A stretch of 64,000 nt of DNA from Salisaeta longa DSM 21114 (lineage in GTDB: Bacteria; Bacteroidota; Rhodothermia; Rhodothermales; Salinibacteraceae): NCBI RefSeq assembly GCF_000419585.1, contig NZ_ATTH01000001.1:1944005-2008004 (forward strand), read 5' to 3'. The position numbers and the translations under genes were made by a program. The notes beneath the pieces were generated by a model that did not search any database, was not told the DNA's origin, and saw only the letters and a program-made list of their open reading frames with translations. This document shows, one piece after another, positions 43,190 to 51,866 of this stretch; within the stretch, counting starts at the first letter, position 1, and every line of letters starts with the position of its first letter.

Positions 43190-44272
43190 ATGTCTGCCGA
43201 CGTCCCCGATGCTGCCTCGCTAAGCCGTGACGATCTGCTGCAGTGGCCCAAAGCCGAGCTCCATTGCCACCTCGACGGCTCGCTGCGCCTACCAACCATG
43301 TTGGATATCGCCCGCCGCGAGGGCAAGATGAGCGTGCTGCCGGCCGACACAGAAGACGGGTTGCGCGAAATCTTGCGCGCCATCGACGACTCCGAAACCC
43401 TGGAGGCGTACCTTGCCTGGTTCCGGTACACCATCCCGCTGATGCAGACGGCTGAGGCGCTGGAGCGGGTGGCCTACGAGCTGGCCGAGGACAATGCGCA
43501 GGAGAACGTGCGCTACCTGGAGGTGCGCTTTGGGCCCATCTTGCACACCGAGGAGGGCCTTTCGCTGGAGGACGTGACCGATGCGGTGCTCGCGGGCCTC
43601 GCGCGGGCGGAGCGCGACTACGACCTCACGACGTCGCTGATTGTGTGCGGGCTGCGCGACCGCTACGAGAGCGCGTCGATGCGGCAGGCCGAGCTGGCCG
43701 CGGCGTACCGTCACCGGGGCGTGGTGGCCTTCGACCTGGCCGGCGGCGAGGCGGGCAACCCACCCAAGGGCCACCTGCACGCCTTCTACAAGGCTCGCAA
43801 TGCGCTGCTCAACCTGACGCTGCACGCGGGCGAGTCGTGGGGCCCCGACTCCATCCGGCAGGCCCTCTTTTACTGCGGCGCGCACCGCATTGGCCATGGC
43901 ATCACGCTACGCGAAGATCCCGAGCTGATGCAGTACTTTGCCGACCACCGTATCCCGCTGGAGATTTGCCCCACGAGCAATGTGCAGACGCACGTTGTGC
44001 CCAGCTACGAGGCGCACCCCATCAACACCTACGTGAAGGCCAATGTGCCCGTCACCGTAAACACCGACAACCGCCTGTTTAGCCGCACGTCGGTGACCGA
44101 TGAGCTGCTGCGGGTCCACCAGCGGTGCGGCATCACGGCCAATGCGCTGCGCGAGATTGCCCTCAACGGCTTCCGGTATGCGTTCTTGCCCATCGACGAG
44201 AAGGAGGCGCTGCTAGACGACGTTACCGCCGATCTCCCGATGCCCGCTACCGAACAGACGCCCCGCTGGTAG
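43190..44272 (+). CDS. add: Adenosine deaminase
   Basis: The 360-residue zinc enzyme turns adenosine into inosine. Metal and catalytic residues are visible: PKAELHCHLDGSLR near residue 22, LNLTLHAGESWGPDS near 200, HRIGHGITL near 225 and VTVNTDNRLFSRTSVTDEL near 285. The NTDN form, rather than NTDDP, is typical of one bacterial subgroup whose members can also act on related nucleosides. The ATG at 43190 fits the family. It is divergent from glnS. Confidence 0.93.
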   Translation: MSADVPDAASLSRDDLLQWPKAELHCHLDGSLRLPTMLDIARREGKMSVLPADTEDGLREILRAIDDSETLEAYLAWFRYTIPLMQTAEALERVAYELAEDNAQENVRYLEVRFGPILHTEEGLSLEDVTDAVLAGLARAERDYDLTTSLIVCGLRDRYESASMRQAELAAAYRHRGVVAFDLAGGEAGNPPKGHLHAFYKARNALLNLTLHAGESWGPDSIRQALFYCGAHRIGHGITLREDPELMQYFADHRIPLEICPTSNVQTHVVPSYEAHPINTYVKANVPVTVNTDNRLFSRTSVTDELLRVHQRCGITANALREIALNGFRYAFLPIDEKEALLDDVTADLPMPATEQTPRW

Positions 44273-44316
44273 CCCGGCGCCCGCGGCCCCCCGACCGCCC
44301 TACGACAGGCAGCGCG

Positions 44317-45306
44317 CTACGGCTGCGCAGGCGGCACGGCGTCCCATCCGACGTGCATGTACACCGGCAGGTGGTCCGAGATTTTGCGGGCGGCGCGGAG
44401 CGAGGGAAACTGCTGCGTGAAGTCGATGACCCCGCGGCGCACCGCATCGAGCGTTGCCGTCTCGTAGAAAATGTTGTCGTACTCGCTGGCCAAGTGGCCC
44501 TGCGGCCCAGGATCTACTTTGCGGCCCAGGCTCGTCTTTTGATCGTGCAGCACCATGGCGTAGCCCCGCCGGCGCAAGCCATTGAACGCCTCATCTTCGC
44601 CGTCAAGGTTAAAGTCGCCCACCACCATCACGTTGTCGTCGGGGTAGCGGTCGTGGAGGGCGTGGAGCTGGCGGATCTCGGTTTCCGGGTCTTTGGAGCG
44701 CGGGATGGCGTGCAAGCTGGCCACCAGCATGCGCTGCCCGGTGCCCACGTGCTCGAAGCGCGCGCAGTACGGCTCCCGGTCGATGGTATCGGCCAGGCGG
44801 TCTTCGAGCCAGGCCCGCCCCACCAGCCGCACGCGCGACGGCTTCCACAAGAAGGCATAGCGCTCGGTGCCGTCGCCCGTCGTGGGGTCGCTGATGGTGT
44901 AGTCCCAGTTGAAGCCGGTGCGGTCGAGCGCGTCCACCAACCGCCCAATAGCCTGCGGGCCCGGGGGTGAGGTGGAAATCTCTTGGATGGCCACCACCTC
45001 GTACTCGCGCAACTGCTCGGCGACGAAGGCGATCTCCTCGGCGTTTTTCGAGCGGCCAAAGTTGTACAGATTCCACGTGACGAAGCGCACCGTAGCATCG
45101 GCCGGTGCGGCCTTGGCCGGGGGCGTTTGCGCCGGGGCAGCCGAAGGCGCGGGAGCCGCGGCCGTAGGGGGCGCCTCCGCTGTGCGCGCCGGACGCTCCC
45201 ATTGCTCGGGCACCAGGTCGAGGTCGCCCATCACCTCGACGCCCGTCACATATTCGATGCCGCCCAGCACAACGAGCAGGGCGAGTGCTGCAATCAGACG
45301 CTTCAT
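44317..45306 (-). CDS. Exported endonuclease/exonuclease/phosphatase-family protein
   Basis: The 329-residue protein has an N-terminal signal or anchor (residues 4-22, LIAALALLVVLGGIEYV), then an Ala/Pro-rich linker. A DNase I-like fold follows: NLYNFGRSKNAEEIAF near residue 80, VVAIQEIS (catalytic Glu), VVGDFNLDGEDE near 215 and SDHLPVYMHVGWD near 310. It is likely a periplasmic nuclease or phosphodiesterase. The substrate cannot be told. The ATG at 45306 is taken; a GTG two codons earlier is possible. Confidence 0.87.
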   Translation of the reverse strand: MKRLIAALALLVVLGGIEYVTGVEVMGDLDLVPEQWERPARTAEAPPTAAAPAPSAAPAQTPPAKAAPADATVRFVTWNLYNFGRSKNAEEIAFVAEQLREYEVVAIQEISTSPPGPQAIGRLVDALDRTGFNWDYTISDPTTGDGTERYAFLWKPSRVRLVGRAWLEDRLADTIDREPYCARFEHVGTGQRMLVASLHAIPRSKDPETEIRQLHALHDRYPDDNVMVVGDFNLDGEDEAFNGLRRRGYAMVLHDQKTSLGRKVDPGPQGHLASEYDNIFYETATLDAVRRGVIDFTQQFPSLRAARKISDHLPVYMHVGWDAVPPAQP

Positions 45307-45349
45307 ACGCACAGGGGTGGCAGGTCAGACGTGAAGGATTGGGCGGAAC

Positions 45350-45871
45350 CTATGCGCTGGCCAGTTTCTCCAGAAACCGATCGAAGCGGTTGCTGGCCTC
45401 AATCATCTGCTCCATGGTTTGCGGATCGAAGGCCTCTTTGGGCGTGCGGTCGCCGTTGGCTACGTCTTTGCGGAGCGTAGAGCGCAAGCGATCAGACAAG
45501 AACACCGCCACGGCCCGGTAGAACCGCTTGGCAAACTCGTCGTCTTCGTCCAGCTTTTGCTCCAGCGCGGCCCGCGGCAACTCGAAAACCGTGCTATCGG
45601 TAATTGAGCGGACCGTGGCCGAGGGCGGCTGCTCGTCGACAAACGACATCTCGCCTACGATCTCACCGCTTTCCAGCACCGCCACCGTGGCCTCCCGCTC
45701 CTCATCGATAACCATAAACGAGCCATTGAGAACCAGGTACAGCGAGTCGGCCGGTTTGCCTTGGCGGATGATTACGGTGTCGGCATCTACCTCGGACGAG
45801 GCACCGTTTGCCACCATCCAGTCGATATCGGAGTCGCTCAGTTTTCCTAGAATGTACAGTGCTTTCTTCAT
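45350..45871 (-). CDS. Cyclic-nucleotide-binding domain protein
   Basis: The 173-residue protein has one cNMP-binding domain (about residues 5-120): the phosphate-binding cassette region reads GEIVGEMSFVDEQPPSATVRS. A short helical C-terminus follows without a helix-turn-helix, so it is not a Crp transcription factor. It may sense cAMP or only keep the fold. It lies 43 bases after the EEP gene start and next to a potassium channel gene on the other strand. The ATG at 45871 is taken over the TTG upstream. Confidence 0.82.
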   Translation of the reverse strand: MKKALYILGKLSDSDIDWMVANGASSEVDADTVIIRQGKPADSLYLVLNGSFMVIDEEREATVAVLESGEIVGEMSFVDEQPPSATVRSITDSTVFELPRAALEQKLDEDDEFAKRFYRAVAVFLSDRLRSTLRKDVANGDRTPKEAFDPQTMEQMIEASNRFDRFLEKLASA

Positions 45872-46049
45872 AACCGGCGGTTTCAATCAGGACTTGAAGG
45901 GGTGCGGCGCGAGTAGGGGAGCATACAAACGTACAACGCAGCGGCGATAAATCGCAAGCCGAGTGGAGCGGTGCACCGCTGGCGCCGTCAAACAAAAGCA
46001 TAGCGCTGTGCGTTTTGGGCGCTGTGCCTTTTCAAGCAGACCAACCGCC

Positions 46050-46568
46050 ATGACTTTTTTTGATGATTTTCCGCCCACGGCCCGGCTGTGGATTCACACG
46101 AGCGATGCACCCCTAACCGAAGCGCAGCAAACGGCGTTGCACGAGGCCATGGCGCCATTCTTTGCGTCGTGGTCGACGCACGGCCGCCCGGTGCGCGGCG
46201 CACTCGCGATTGCCAAGCAGCGGTTTGTACTGCTCGCGGGCGTCGTGCAGGCCGACGATGCGGGCATCTCGGGCTGCGGCATCGACGCGGCGGTGCAGGC
46301 CCTCAACGAAGCGGCTGCGCCCCTCGACATTGCGTGGGCGCCGGCTTTGCATGTGGCGTACGAAGACGCCTCGGGCGTGCACGTGGTGCCCCGAACGGCG
46401 CTGGCCGACCGCGTTGCTGCCGGTGCAATTACCGGCGACACCCCCATCTTCGATCGCAGCATTCAGACGGTTGGCGCCTTGCACGACGGGCGCTTCGCCC
46501 GCGCGGCCCGCGCTACTTGGCTGGCGCAGCGTTACTCCCTTGCCCCTGCCTCCACCGCTTCCGCCTAA
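46050..46568 (+). CDS. Conserved Bacteroidota protein often mislabelled ABC transporter ATPase
   Basis: The 172-residue protein begins MTFFDDFPPTARLWIHTSDA and contains GCGIDAAVQALNEA, RTALADRVAAGAI and TPIFDRSIQTV. It matches a small conserved protein of Bacteroidota that many databases call ABC transporter ATPase, but no Walker A or B motif is present, so that label is not supported by sequence. The function is unknown. It starts 3 bases before the potassium channel gene end-to-end on the same strand, so the two are cotranscribed. Confidence 0.75.
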   Translation: MTFFDDFPPTARLWIHTSDAPLTEAQQTALHEAMAPFFASWSTHGRPVRGALAIAKQRFVLLAGVVQADDAGISGCGIDAAVQALNEAAAPLDIAWAPALHVAYEDASGVHVVPRTALADRVAAGAITGDTPIFDRSIQTVGALHDGRFARAARATWLAQRYSLAPASTASA

Positions 46569-46571
46569 CGC

Positions 46572-47612
46572 ATGGCTCCCCCGCGCCGCTACCTTGCCCG
46601 ATGGACGCGCGACTTCGATGTTGCCCAGCTTCAGATCATTTCGGCCACGGCCCTGCTGTGCGTGCTCTTTGGCGTGGGCACCGCCGGATACCGCATCATT
46701 GAAGGCTGGCCGTTCATTGACGGGTTCTACATGACGTTCATCACCCTGGCCACCATCGGGTTTCAAGAGGTGCATCCCCTCTCGCCCGTCGGCCGCCTGT
46801 TCACGGTCTTCATTGGCCTCACGGGCATCGGCCTCGTAACGTTTGTGGCCACGCGCGCCGCGCAGCTCCTACTTGCCAGCGAAAACTTCTACCGACGCCA
46901 GATGAAGCAACGCATCAAAGACCTTACCGACCACTACATCGTCTGTGGCTACGGGCGGGTGGGGCAGCGGCTCGCCGAGGATTTGGAGAAGGCCAATCGC
47001 CCCTTCGTGGTTGTAGAACGCGATCCGGAGGTCATTGAAGACATTGCCGCCAACAATCACCTGTACATTGAAGGCGATGCCGAGGAGGAAGAAACGCTCA
47101 CGGCCGCTGGCATCCATCGCTCGTGCGGCCTGATCCTCGCCCTGCCGGATGACAGCTCGAACGTGTTCGTGACGCTCACGGCCCGCGAGATGAACCCCGA
47201 CGTGGCCATCCTGACGCGCACCATGGACCACCGCAACCGGAGCAAGCTGCTGCATGCCGGGGCCGATAAGGTGGTGGCCCCCAGCGAGGTGGGCGCCGAC
47301 CGCATGGCGCAGGTGGTGCTGCGCCCCAACGTCGATCAGTTTTTGGAGCACGTGCTGCACACCGGAAGCCTCAGCCTGCAGATGGAGGAGGTGCGCATTA
47401 AGCCCGGCGCGCCGCTGGCCGGTCAAACGCTCGCCGAGAGCAACTTCCGGCAGCAGTACGACGCCGTAGTCATTGGCATCATCGACCAGAGCGAGCAGAC
47501 GATGCACTTCAATCCGGCCCCGTCCGATCGCATCCAGACCGGCGATGTGCTCATTGTACTGGGCGACCCGGCAACTATCGAGACGCTGCGTCGTGAAGGA
47601 TGTAGCCCGTAA
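46572..47612 (+). CDS. Two-TM potassium channel with RCK (TrkA-N) domain
   Basis: The 346-residue protein has two membrane segments (about 22-40 and 72-96) around a pore loop, then a TrkA-N Rossmann domain (IVCGYGRVGQRLAED near 123) and a TrkA-C domain (VRIKPGAPLAGQTLAESNF near 280). It resembles MthK-type channels gated by ligand binding to RCK domains. The selectivity filter reads TIGFQE rather than TVGYGD: Gln replaces the second filter glycine. The channel may be a K+ channel with altered selectivity or not conduct. It is in an operon with the small protein upstream. Confidence 0.87.
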   Translation: MAPPRRYLARWTRDFDVAQLQIISATALLCVLFGVGTAGYRIIEGWPFIDGFYMTFITLATIGFQEVHPLSPVGRLFTVFIGLTGIGLVTFVATRAAQLLLASENFYRRQMKQRIKDLTDHYIVCGYGRVGQRLAEDLEKANRPFVVVERDPEVIEDIAANNHLYIEGDAEEEETLTAAGIHRSCGLILALPDDSSNVFVTLTAREMNPDVAILTRTMDHRNRSKLLHAGADKVVAPSEVGADRMAQVVLRPNVDQFLEHVLHTGSLSLQMEEVRIKPGAPLAGQTLAESNFRQQYDAVVIGIIDQSEQTMHFNPAPSDRIQTGDVLIVLGDPATIETLRREGCSP

Positions 47613-47667
47613 CGCATGCGTGCAGCATTGCACGAAGCACACGGTTCACTGCTTTACCGCTTCAATC

Positions 47668-48651
47668 ATGCCGTTCTTGGCCATGCGCTCTTTTCGATTG
47701 TACCTTGTTGCCTGGATGGTGGTGGGCGCCGGCGTGCTGTGGGCCCCTGCACCCGCCCACGCCCAGGGCTTTTACGATCAGTACAAGCTTGAGGAGCTGC
47801 TTAGCACGCGGGCCCCGAGCCTGAATGCGCTGCCCGACGTGTTCTACGAGTACTACGTGCTGGATCACCCCAGCGGCAACTCGGTGCTGGCGCGCAACCA
47901 GTTCTACCGGACGCTAGGCGACGGAAGCGTGGAGCTGGGCACCGAGCGCGCCCACCTGGTGGAGCTCCTGAACCGCAAGCTCCTCGGCAACACAGCGCTG
48001 GGCGATACGCTGGTGGTGCCCACGCGCTTCGGACTCGACTTCCGGGCGTACTCGCCCTTCCCGCGCTACTACCCCGGCGCCCGCTCGCTCAACAAGCTGT
48101 TCATCATTCACAAGCGCGTGCAGGCCTTCGCGGCCTACGAGTATGGCCGCCTCGTGCGCTGGGGCATCGTAAACACCGGCAAGGCCGGCAGCACCGAAAC
48201 GCCCAACGGCCGGTTCAACTTCAACTGGAAAGAAGAATACCGCGTCTCGTCGCTCAGTCCGCCCGACGAGGAGTGGGAGATGTACTGGGTGTTCAATTTC
48301 CACAATGCCCGTGGCATCCACGTGCACCAGTACGCCATGCCCACCGGCGGCCCAGCCAGCCATGGCTGCGTGCGCCTCGTGGACATCGATGCGAAATGGA
48401 TTTACGATTGGGCCGAGCCCTGGAATACCACCGCGGGCGGCGTGGGCTACGGATCGATCAACGGACGCCTGCTCGACCCCGGCACTATGGTGCTCGTGCT
48501 GGGCGACGAGCCGAAGGGCTTGCCGCGGCCGTTCATCTACAAGAAGCGATACCCCATTCTCGACCGCGTGTCGCTACCCAACGACCCGTACAGCGTGCCG
48601 CCGGGCTCTGAGCAGCAGCGCATGTGGGATCGCATCGCGGGCCGCGAGTAG
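47668..48651 (+). CDS. Exported L,D-transpeptidase (YkuD domain)
   Basis: The 327-residue protein has a signal peptide (residues 6-35, ending APAHAQ) and a catalytic domain of the ErfK/YbiS/YkuD type. The active-site motif is HQYAMP...SHGCVRLVDIDAKWI near residues 230-245, with the HGC-R consensus. L,D-transpeptidases form 3-3 crosslinks or attach proteins to peptidoglycan. The N-terminal part (about 40-130) has no clear peptidoglycan-binding domain. Start codons at 47668 and 47683 are both possible. Confidence 0.89.
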   Translation: MPFLAMRSFRLYLVAWMVVGAGVLWAPAPAHAQGFYDQYKLEELLSTRAPSLNALPDVFYEYYVLDHPSGNSVLARNQFYRTLGDGSVELGTERAHLVELLNRKLLGNTALGDTLVVPTRFGLDFRAYSPFPRYYPGARSLNKLFIIHKRVQAFAAYEYGRLVRWGIVNTGKAGSTETPNGRFNFNWKEEYRVSSLSPPDEEWEMYWVFNFHNARGIHVHQYAMPTGGPASHGCVRLVDIDAKWIYDWAEPWNTTAGGVGYGSINGRLLDPGTMVLVLGDEPKGLPRPFIYKKRYPILDRVSLPNDPYSVPPGSEQQRMWDRIAGRE

Positions 48652-48689
48652 ACGAGGCCGGTTTGCCTTACGCAAAGAGAATGCGCACC

Positions 48690-49361
48690 CTACGACGCGT
48701 CCTCGTCCACCGCGTCGGCCAGCTGCGCAAGGCTCTCGGGCCGGCCGGCGAGCAGCAACGTGTCGGACTCCTTGAGCGGCGCGTCGGGGTCCGGCGGCAC
48801 GTCCATTACATCGCGCTCTACGTCGTGCACCGCAATCACCGAGATGCCAAATCGCGCCCGCAGCTCTAGCGCGCGCAGCGACTCGCCCACCCACGTGTCG
48901 AGCACCACCATCTCCTGAATGCTGAGGTCGCCCGACATGCGCACGTAGTTGAGAATGCCCTGCTCAGAAATGCGGTTCGCCAGGTTGAAGGCCGACTCGC
49001 GCTCCGGAAAAACCGTCTCCGTAACGCCCAACTGGCTCATCACGCGGGCGTGATCGTGCGAGATCACCTTCACGTAAATCTCCTCCACGCCCAGGTCTTT
49101 AAGCGCCATGGTAGACAAGATGCTCGCGGTGATGTCGTCGCCCGTGCTAATCACGGCCGCATCCGAGGCGTCGGCGCCCACCTGACGCAGCATATCGCGC
49201 TTGCGCCCGTCGCCCACGGCCGCCCGCGAGACGTGCGAGGCCACCTGGTCGACCGCGCTCTCGCGCGTGTCCACCGCAATGACGTCGTGCCCGCGGCTGT
49301 ACAGCGCCTCCGCCGCACTCGATCCAAAATTCCCGATCCCTACAATAACGAATCGCTTCAT
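48690..49361 (-). CDS. ktrA: Ktr potassium uptake regulatory subunit KtrA
   Basis: The 223-residue RCK protein begins MKRFVIVGIGNFGSSAAEAL, the nucleotide-binding glycine motif of KtrA/TrkA. A TrkA-C domain is present from about residue 140 (MVVLDTWVGESLRALELRAR). KtrA sits on the cytoplasmic face and gates KtrB in response to ATP, ADP or cyclic di-AMP. Its ATG is 34 bases after the ktrB stop and the two are an operon. It is much more KtrA-like than the fused channel upstream. Confidence 0.9.
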   Translation of the reverse strand: MKRFVIVGIGNFGSSAAEALYSRGHDVIAVDTRESAVDQVASHVSRAAVGDGRKRDMLRQVGADASDAAVISTGDDITASILSTMALKDLGVEEIYVKVISHDHARVMSQLGVTETVFPERESAFNLANRISEQGILNYVRMSGDLSIQEMVVLDTWVGESLRALELRARFGISVIAVHDVERDVMDVPPDPDAPLKESDTLLLAGRPESLAQLADAVDEDAS

Positions 49362-49395
49362 GCCTTTGGCGTGTGGTAGAAAAAATCGAACCGCG

Positions 49396-50811
49396 TTAGC
49401 CCACAATCACATCTTCGTATGCGTAACGGAAGTTGTCGCGCTGCGTGCGCCGCTCAATAGACATCGCCGCGGCCACCGTGAGCGGCCCCACGCGGCCAAT
49501 AAACATAAGCAGGATGGTTGTCCAGCGGCCGGTGATGGAAAGGTCGCTCGTGATGCCCATCGACAGGCCCACCGTGTTAAACGCGCTGACGGCTTCAAAC
49601 ATATGGTGCAAAAAGGTGCCCTGCGGCGCAATGGCCAGAATGCTTGGCAGCTCACTAAACGATAGCACAAAGACACCAGCCGTAACCACCACGAAGCCCA
49701 GCACAAACAGACTGGTGGCGCGCTGTACCGTCTCGGGCGGAATGGTGCGCCCCGAGACGTGCGTGTAGTGATAGCCGCGCAGACGTGCCCATGCCGCCAG
49801 GCACAAGATGGCCGCCGTCGTGGTTTTGAGTCCGCCGGCCGTGGAGCCGGGCGAGCCGCCAATAGACATCCAGAGGATCGTGAAGAAATTCGTGCTGGGG
49901 TGCGCTGCGCCGTAGTCGATCGTGTTGAAGCCGGCCGTGCGGGTGGTCACGCTCGCAAACAAACCGTTCACGACCCGATCGACCAGGGAAAGCCCCTGCA
50001 GGGTGTGCTGCCACTCGAAGGCCGTGATAACCACCGCGCCGCCCACAATGAGCACCGCCGTGGTGCCCAGCACAATCTGCGAGTGCGTAGACAGGCGAAA
50101 GCGTTTCGATTGCCGCTTGCGGTACCACACGTTTAGCTCCTCTAACGTCAAAAAGCCCAACCCGCCCATCACAATGAGCGCCATCACCACCAGCAGGAGC
50201 GGCGCATTGCCTTGAAAGTTCATCAGCGAGGTGGAGAAGGTGGAGAACCCGGCGTTGCAAAACGCGCTGATCGAGTGAAAGACGGCCGGCCACACCGCCC
50301 CCTGCCAGCCTAGGGCAGAGCCCCAACTGAGGTACAGCAGGACAGCTCCTAACAGCTCCGTACCAAGCGTAAACTTCATGACGGCCCAGGCCAGATCCGC
50401 ATAGTGCACATCGTCGGTAATTTCGGCCGCGCCGGTGGCGAGTGCCTGATGACGCAACGACAACCGGCGCCCCAGCACTACGATGATGATGGACGTGAAC
50501 GAGATGATGCCCAGCCCGCCGAGCTGGATAAGCAGCAAGAGGTACGCCTGGCCCCACGTCGTAAAAAATGTGGCCGTGTCGACCACAATGAGCCCCGTGA
50601 CGCACACCGCACTGGTGGATGTAAACAAGGCGTTGAGCCACGACAGCTCGGGGCCCGTGTATAGTCCCGGCAGCACCTTGAAGCCCACCGTTCCCAGCAC
50701 AATCAGCAGAAAGAACGAGCCCACAAACAGCTGCGCCGGCGGCACGCTGCGCCACCACATGGACAGGCGGTGCAGCAGCGAGGCGTGGTTGGACGTTGAG
50801 GCAGTAGCCAT
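49396..50811 (-). CDS. ktrB: Ktr potassium transporter subunit KtrB
   Basis: The 471-residue membrane protein has eight to ten helices and the four pore loops of the TrkH/KtrB family: STSAVCVTGLIVVD, SISAFCNAGFST, TRTAGFNTID and FNTVGLSMG, each with one filter glycine. It moves K+ (Na+-coupled in KtrAB) into the cell. In a salt-in halophile it would help hold high cytoplasmic K+. The downstream gene is ktrA. The ATG at 50811 gives the family start. Confidence 0.92.
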   Translation of the reverse strand: MATASTSNHASLLHRLSMWWRSVPPAQLFVGSFFLLIVLGTVGFKVLPGLYTGPELSWLNALFTSTSAVCVTGLIVVDTATFFTTWGQAYLLLLIQLGGLGIISFTSIIIVVLGRRLSLRHQALATGAAEITDDVHYADLAWAVMKFTLGTELLGAVLLYLSWGSALGWQGAVWPAVFHSISAFCNAGFSTFSTSLMNFQGNAPLLLVVMALIVMGGLGFLTLEELNVWYRKRQSKRFRLSTHSQIVLGTTAVLIVGGAVVITAFEWQHTLQGLSLVDRVVNGLFASVTTRTAGFNTIDYGAAHPSTNFFTILWMSIGGSPGSTAGGLKTTTAAILCLAAWARLRGYHYTHVSGRTIPPETVQRATSLFVLGFVVVTAGVFVLSFSELPSILAIAPQGTFLHHMFEAVSAFNTVGLSMGITSDLSITGRWTTILLMFIGRVGPLTVAAAMSIERRTQRDNFRYAYEDVIVG

Positions 50812-51028
50812 GTGCGTGATGCGTAGCGGGGACAAGCGCGGGCTGCAGCTGGAGCCGCTCCAACGTCATATGGTACAGCTCAGCCGTCACGATTGCGATT
50901 CCATACCCCCAAACCCATCGCGTATCAATGGCAACTTTACAGAGCACCGCGGGCCGCGGCGACGTTGCGGATCACCGCCTGCCGTGTCTTGCGAACACCT
51001 GCTCTTGCTCATCAGATGACACGGCACG

Positions 51029-51844
51029 ATGCGCGTTACCTGCGGGCTTATTCTCTGCTGCTGGCTGTACGGCAGCGTAGCGGCGCAATCGACTACCGAC
51101 CTGCTGGGGCATGCCCGGTCGAGCGCCTTGGGATCGGCCACCACCGCGCTCGCTAGCGACGTGGGCGTGCACTCGAACCCGGCCGCCTGGGCCACGCGGG
51201 CGGCGCGGGCCGTCACCTTCTTTGCGCGCCAGGCCTACGGGCTCGCGGAGCTTCGCTACGGGGCGCTTCAGTACCTGGAGCCCACCGGCTGGGGCACGCT
51301 GGCCGGCGGCCTGAGCACGTTTGGGTTTTCGGACTACCGCGAGGTGCACGTGAGCGCGGGCTACGCGCGGGGCGTGTCGTTGGGCACCAGCCGCACCCTC
51401 TTTGCAGGCGCTACTGCTCGGTACTATCACACAGCCATTGCCGGCTATGGCAGCGCCGGGGCCCTCGCGTTTAACGCGGGCTTGCTGTTTCGGCCGCGGC
51501 CCGCCCTTGCGGTGGCCGCGCATGCCACGAACCTGCACGGCGCCGCACTCGGCGGACACACGCTGCCCCAAACGCTGGCGCTGGGCGCTGCCTACGCCGC
51601 CACCGAACGCGTAACGGTTGTGGCCGATGTCTTCAAGCAAATCCGCTACCCGCTGGCCGTGCGCGGCGGGGTGGAGGTGCACCCGGTTGACGTGCTGGCG
51701 CTGCGCGCGGGCATCACCACGGCACCTACGCGCTTTACGAGTGGCGTGGGCCTTCGGCTGGGGCGCCTCGCCGCCGACCTGGCCGTCACGCAGCACCTTG
51801 TGCTGGGCTGGACGCCCGCAGCTTCCCTCAGCATCCACTGGTAA
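51029..51844 (+). CDS. PorV/PorQ-like outer membrane barrel protein
   Basis: The 271-residue protein has a signal peptide (ending SVAAQS) and a beta-barrel pattern of alternating strands. The start of the mature part, LGHARSSALGSATTALASDVGVHSNPAAWA, matches the PorV/PorQ family, members of which act with the type IX secretion system. The protein ends LSIHW, aromatic at the C-terminus as in outer membrane barrels. The downstream gene starts 22 bases after its stop, and together they may be an outer membrane pair. A T9SS cargo is present in this window at 4035-5933, so the link is plausible. Confidence 0.72.
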   Translation: MRVTCGLILCCWLYGSVAAQSTTDLLGHARSSALGSATTALASDVGVHSNPAAWATRAARAVTFFARQAYGLAELRYGALQYLEPTGWGTLAGGLSTFGFSDYREVHVSAGYARGVSLGTSRTLFAGATARYYHTAIAGYGSAGALAFNAGLLFRPRPALAVAAHATNLHGAALGGHTLPQTLALGAAYAATERVTVVADVFKQIRYPLAVRGGVEVHPVDVLALRAGITTAPTRFTSGVGLRLGRLAADLAVTQHLVLGWTPAASLSIHW

Positions 51845-51866
51845 TGCCCTCGGGCTTTTGCTTGCC

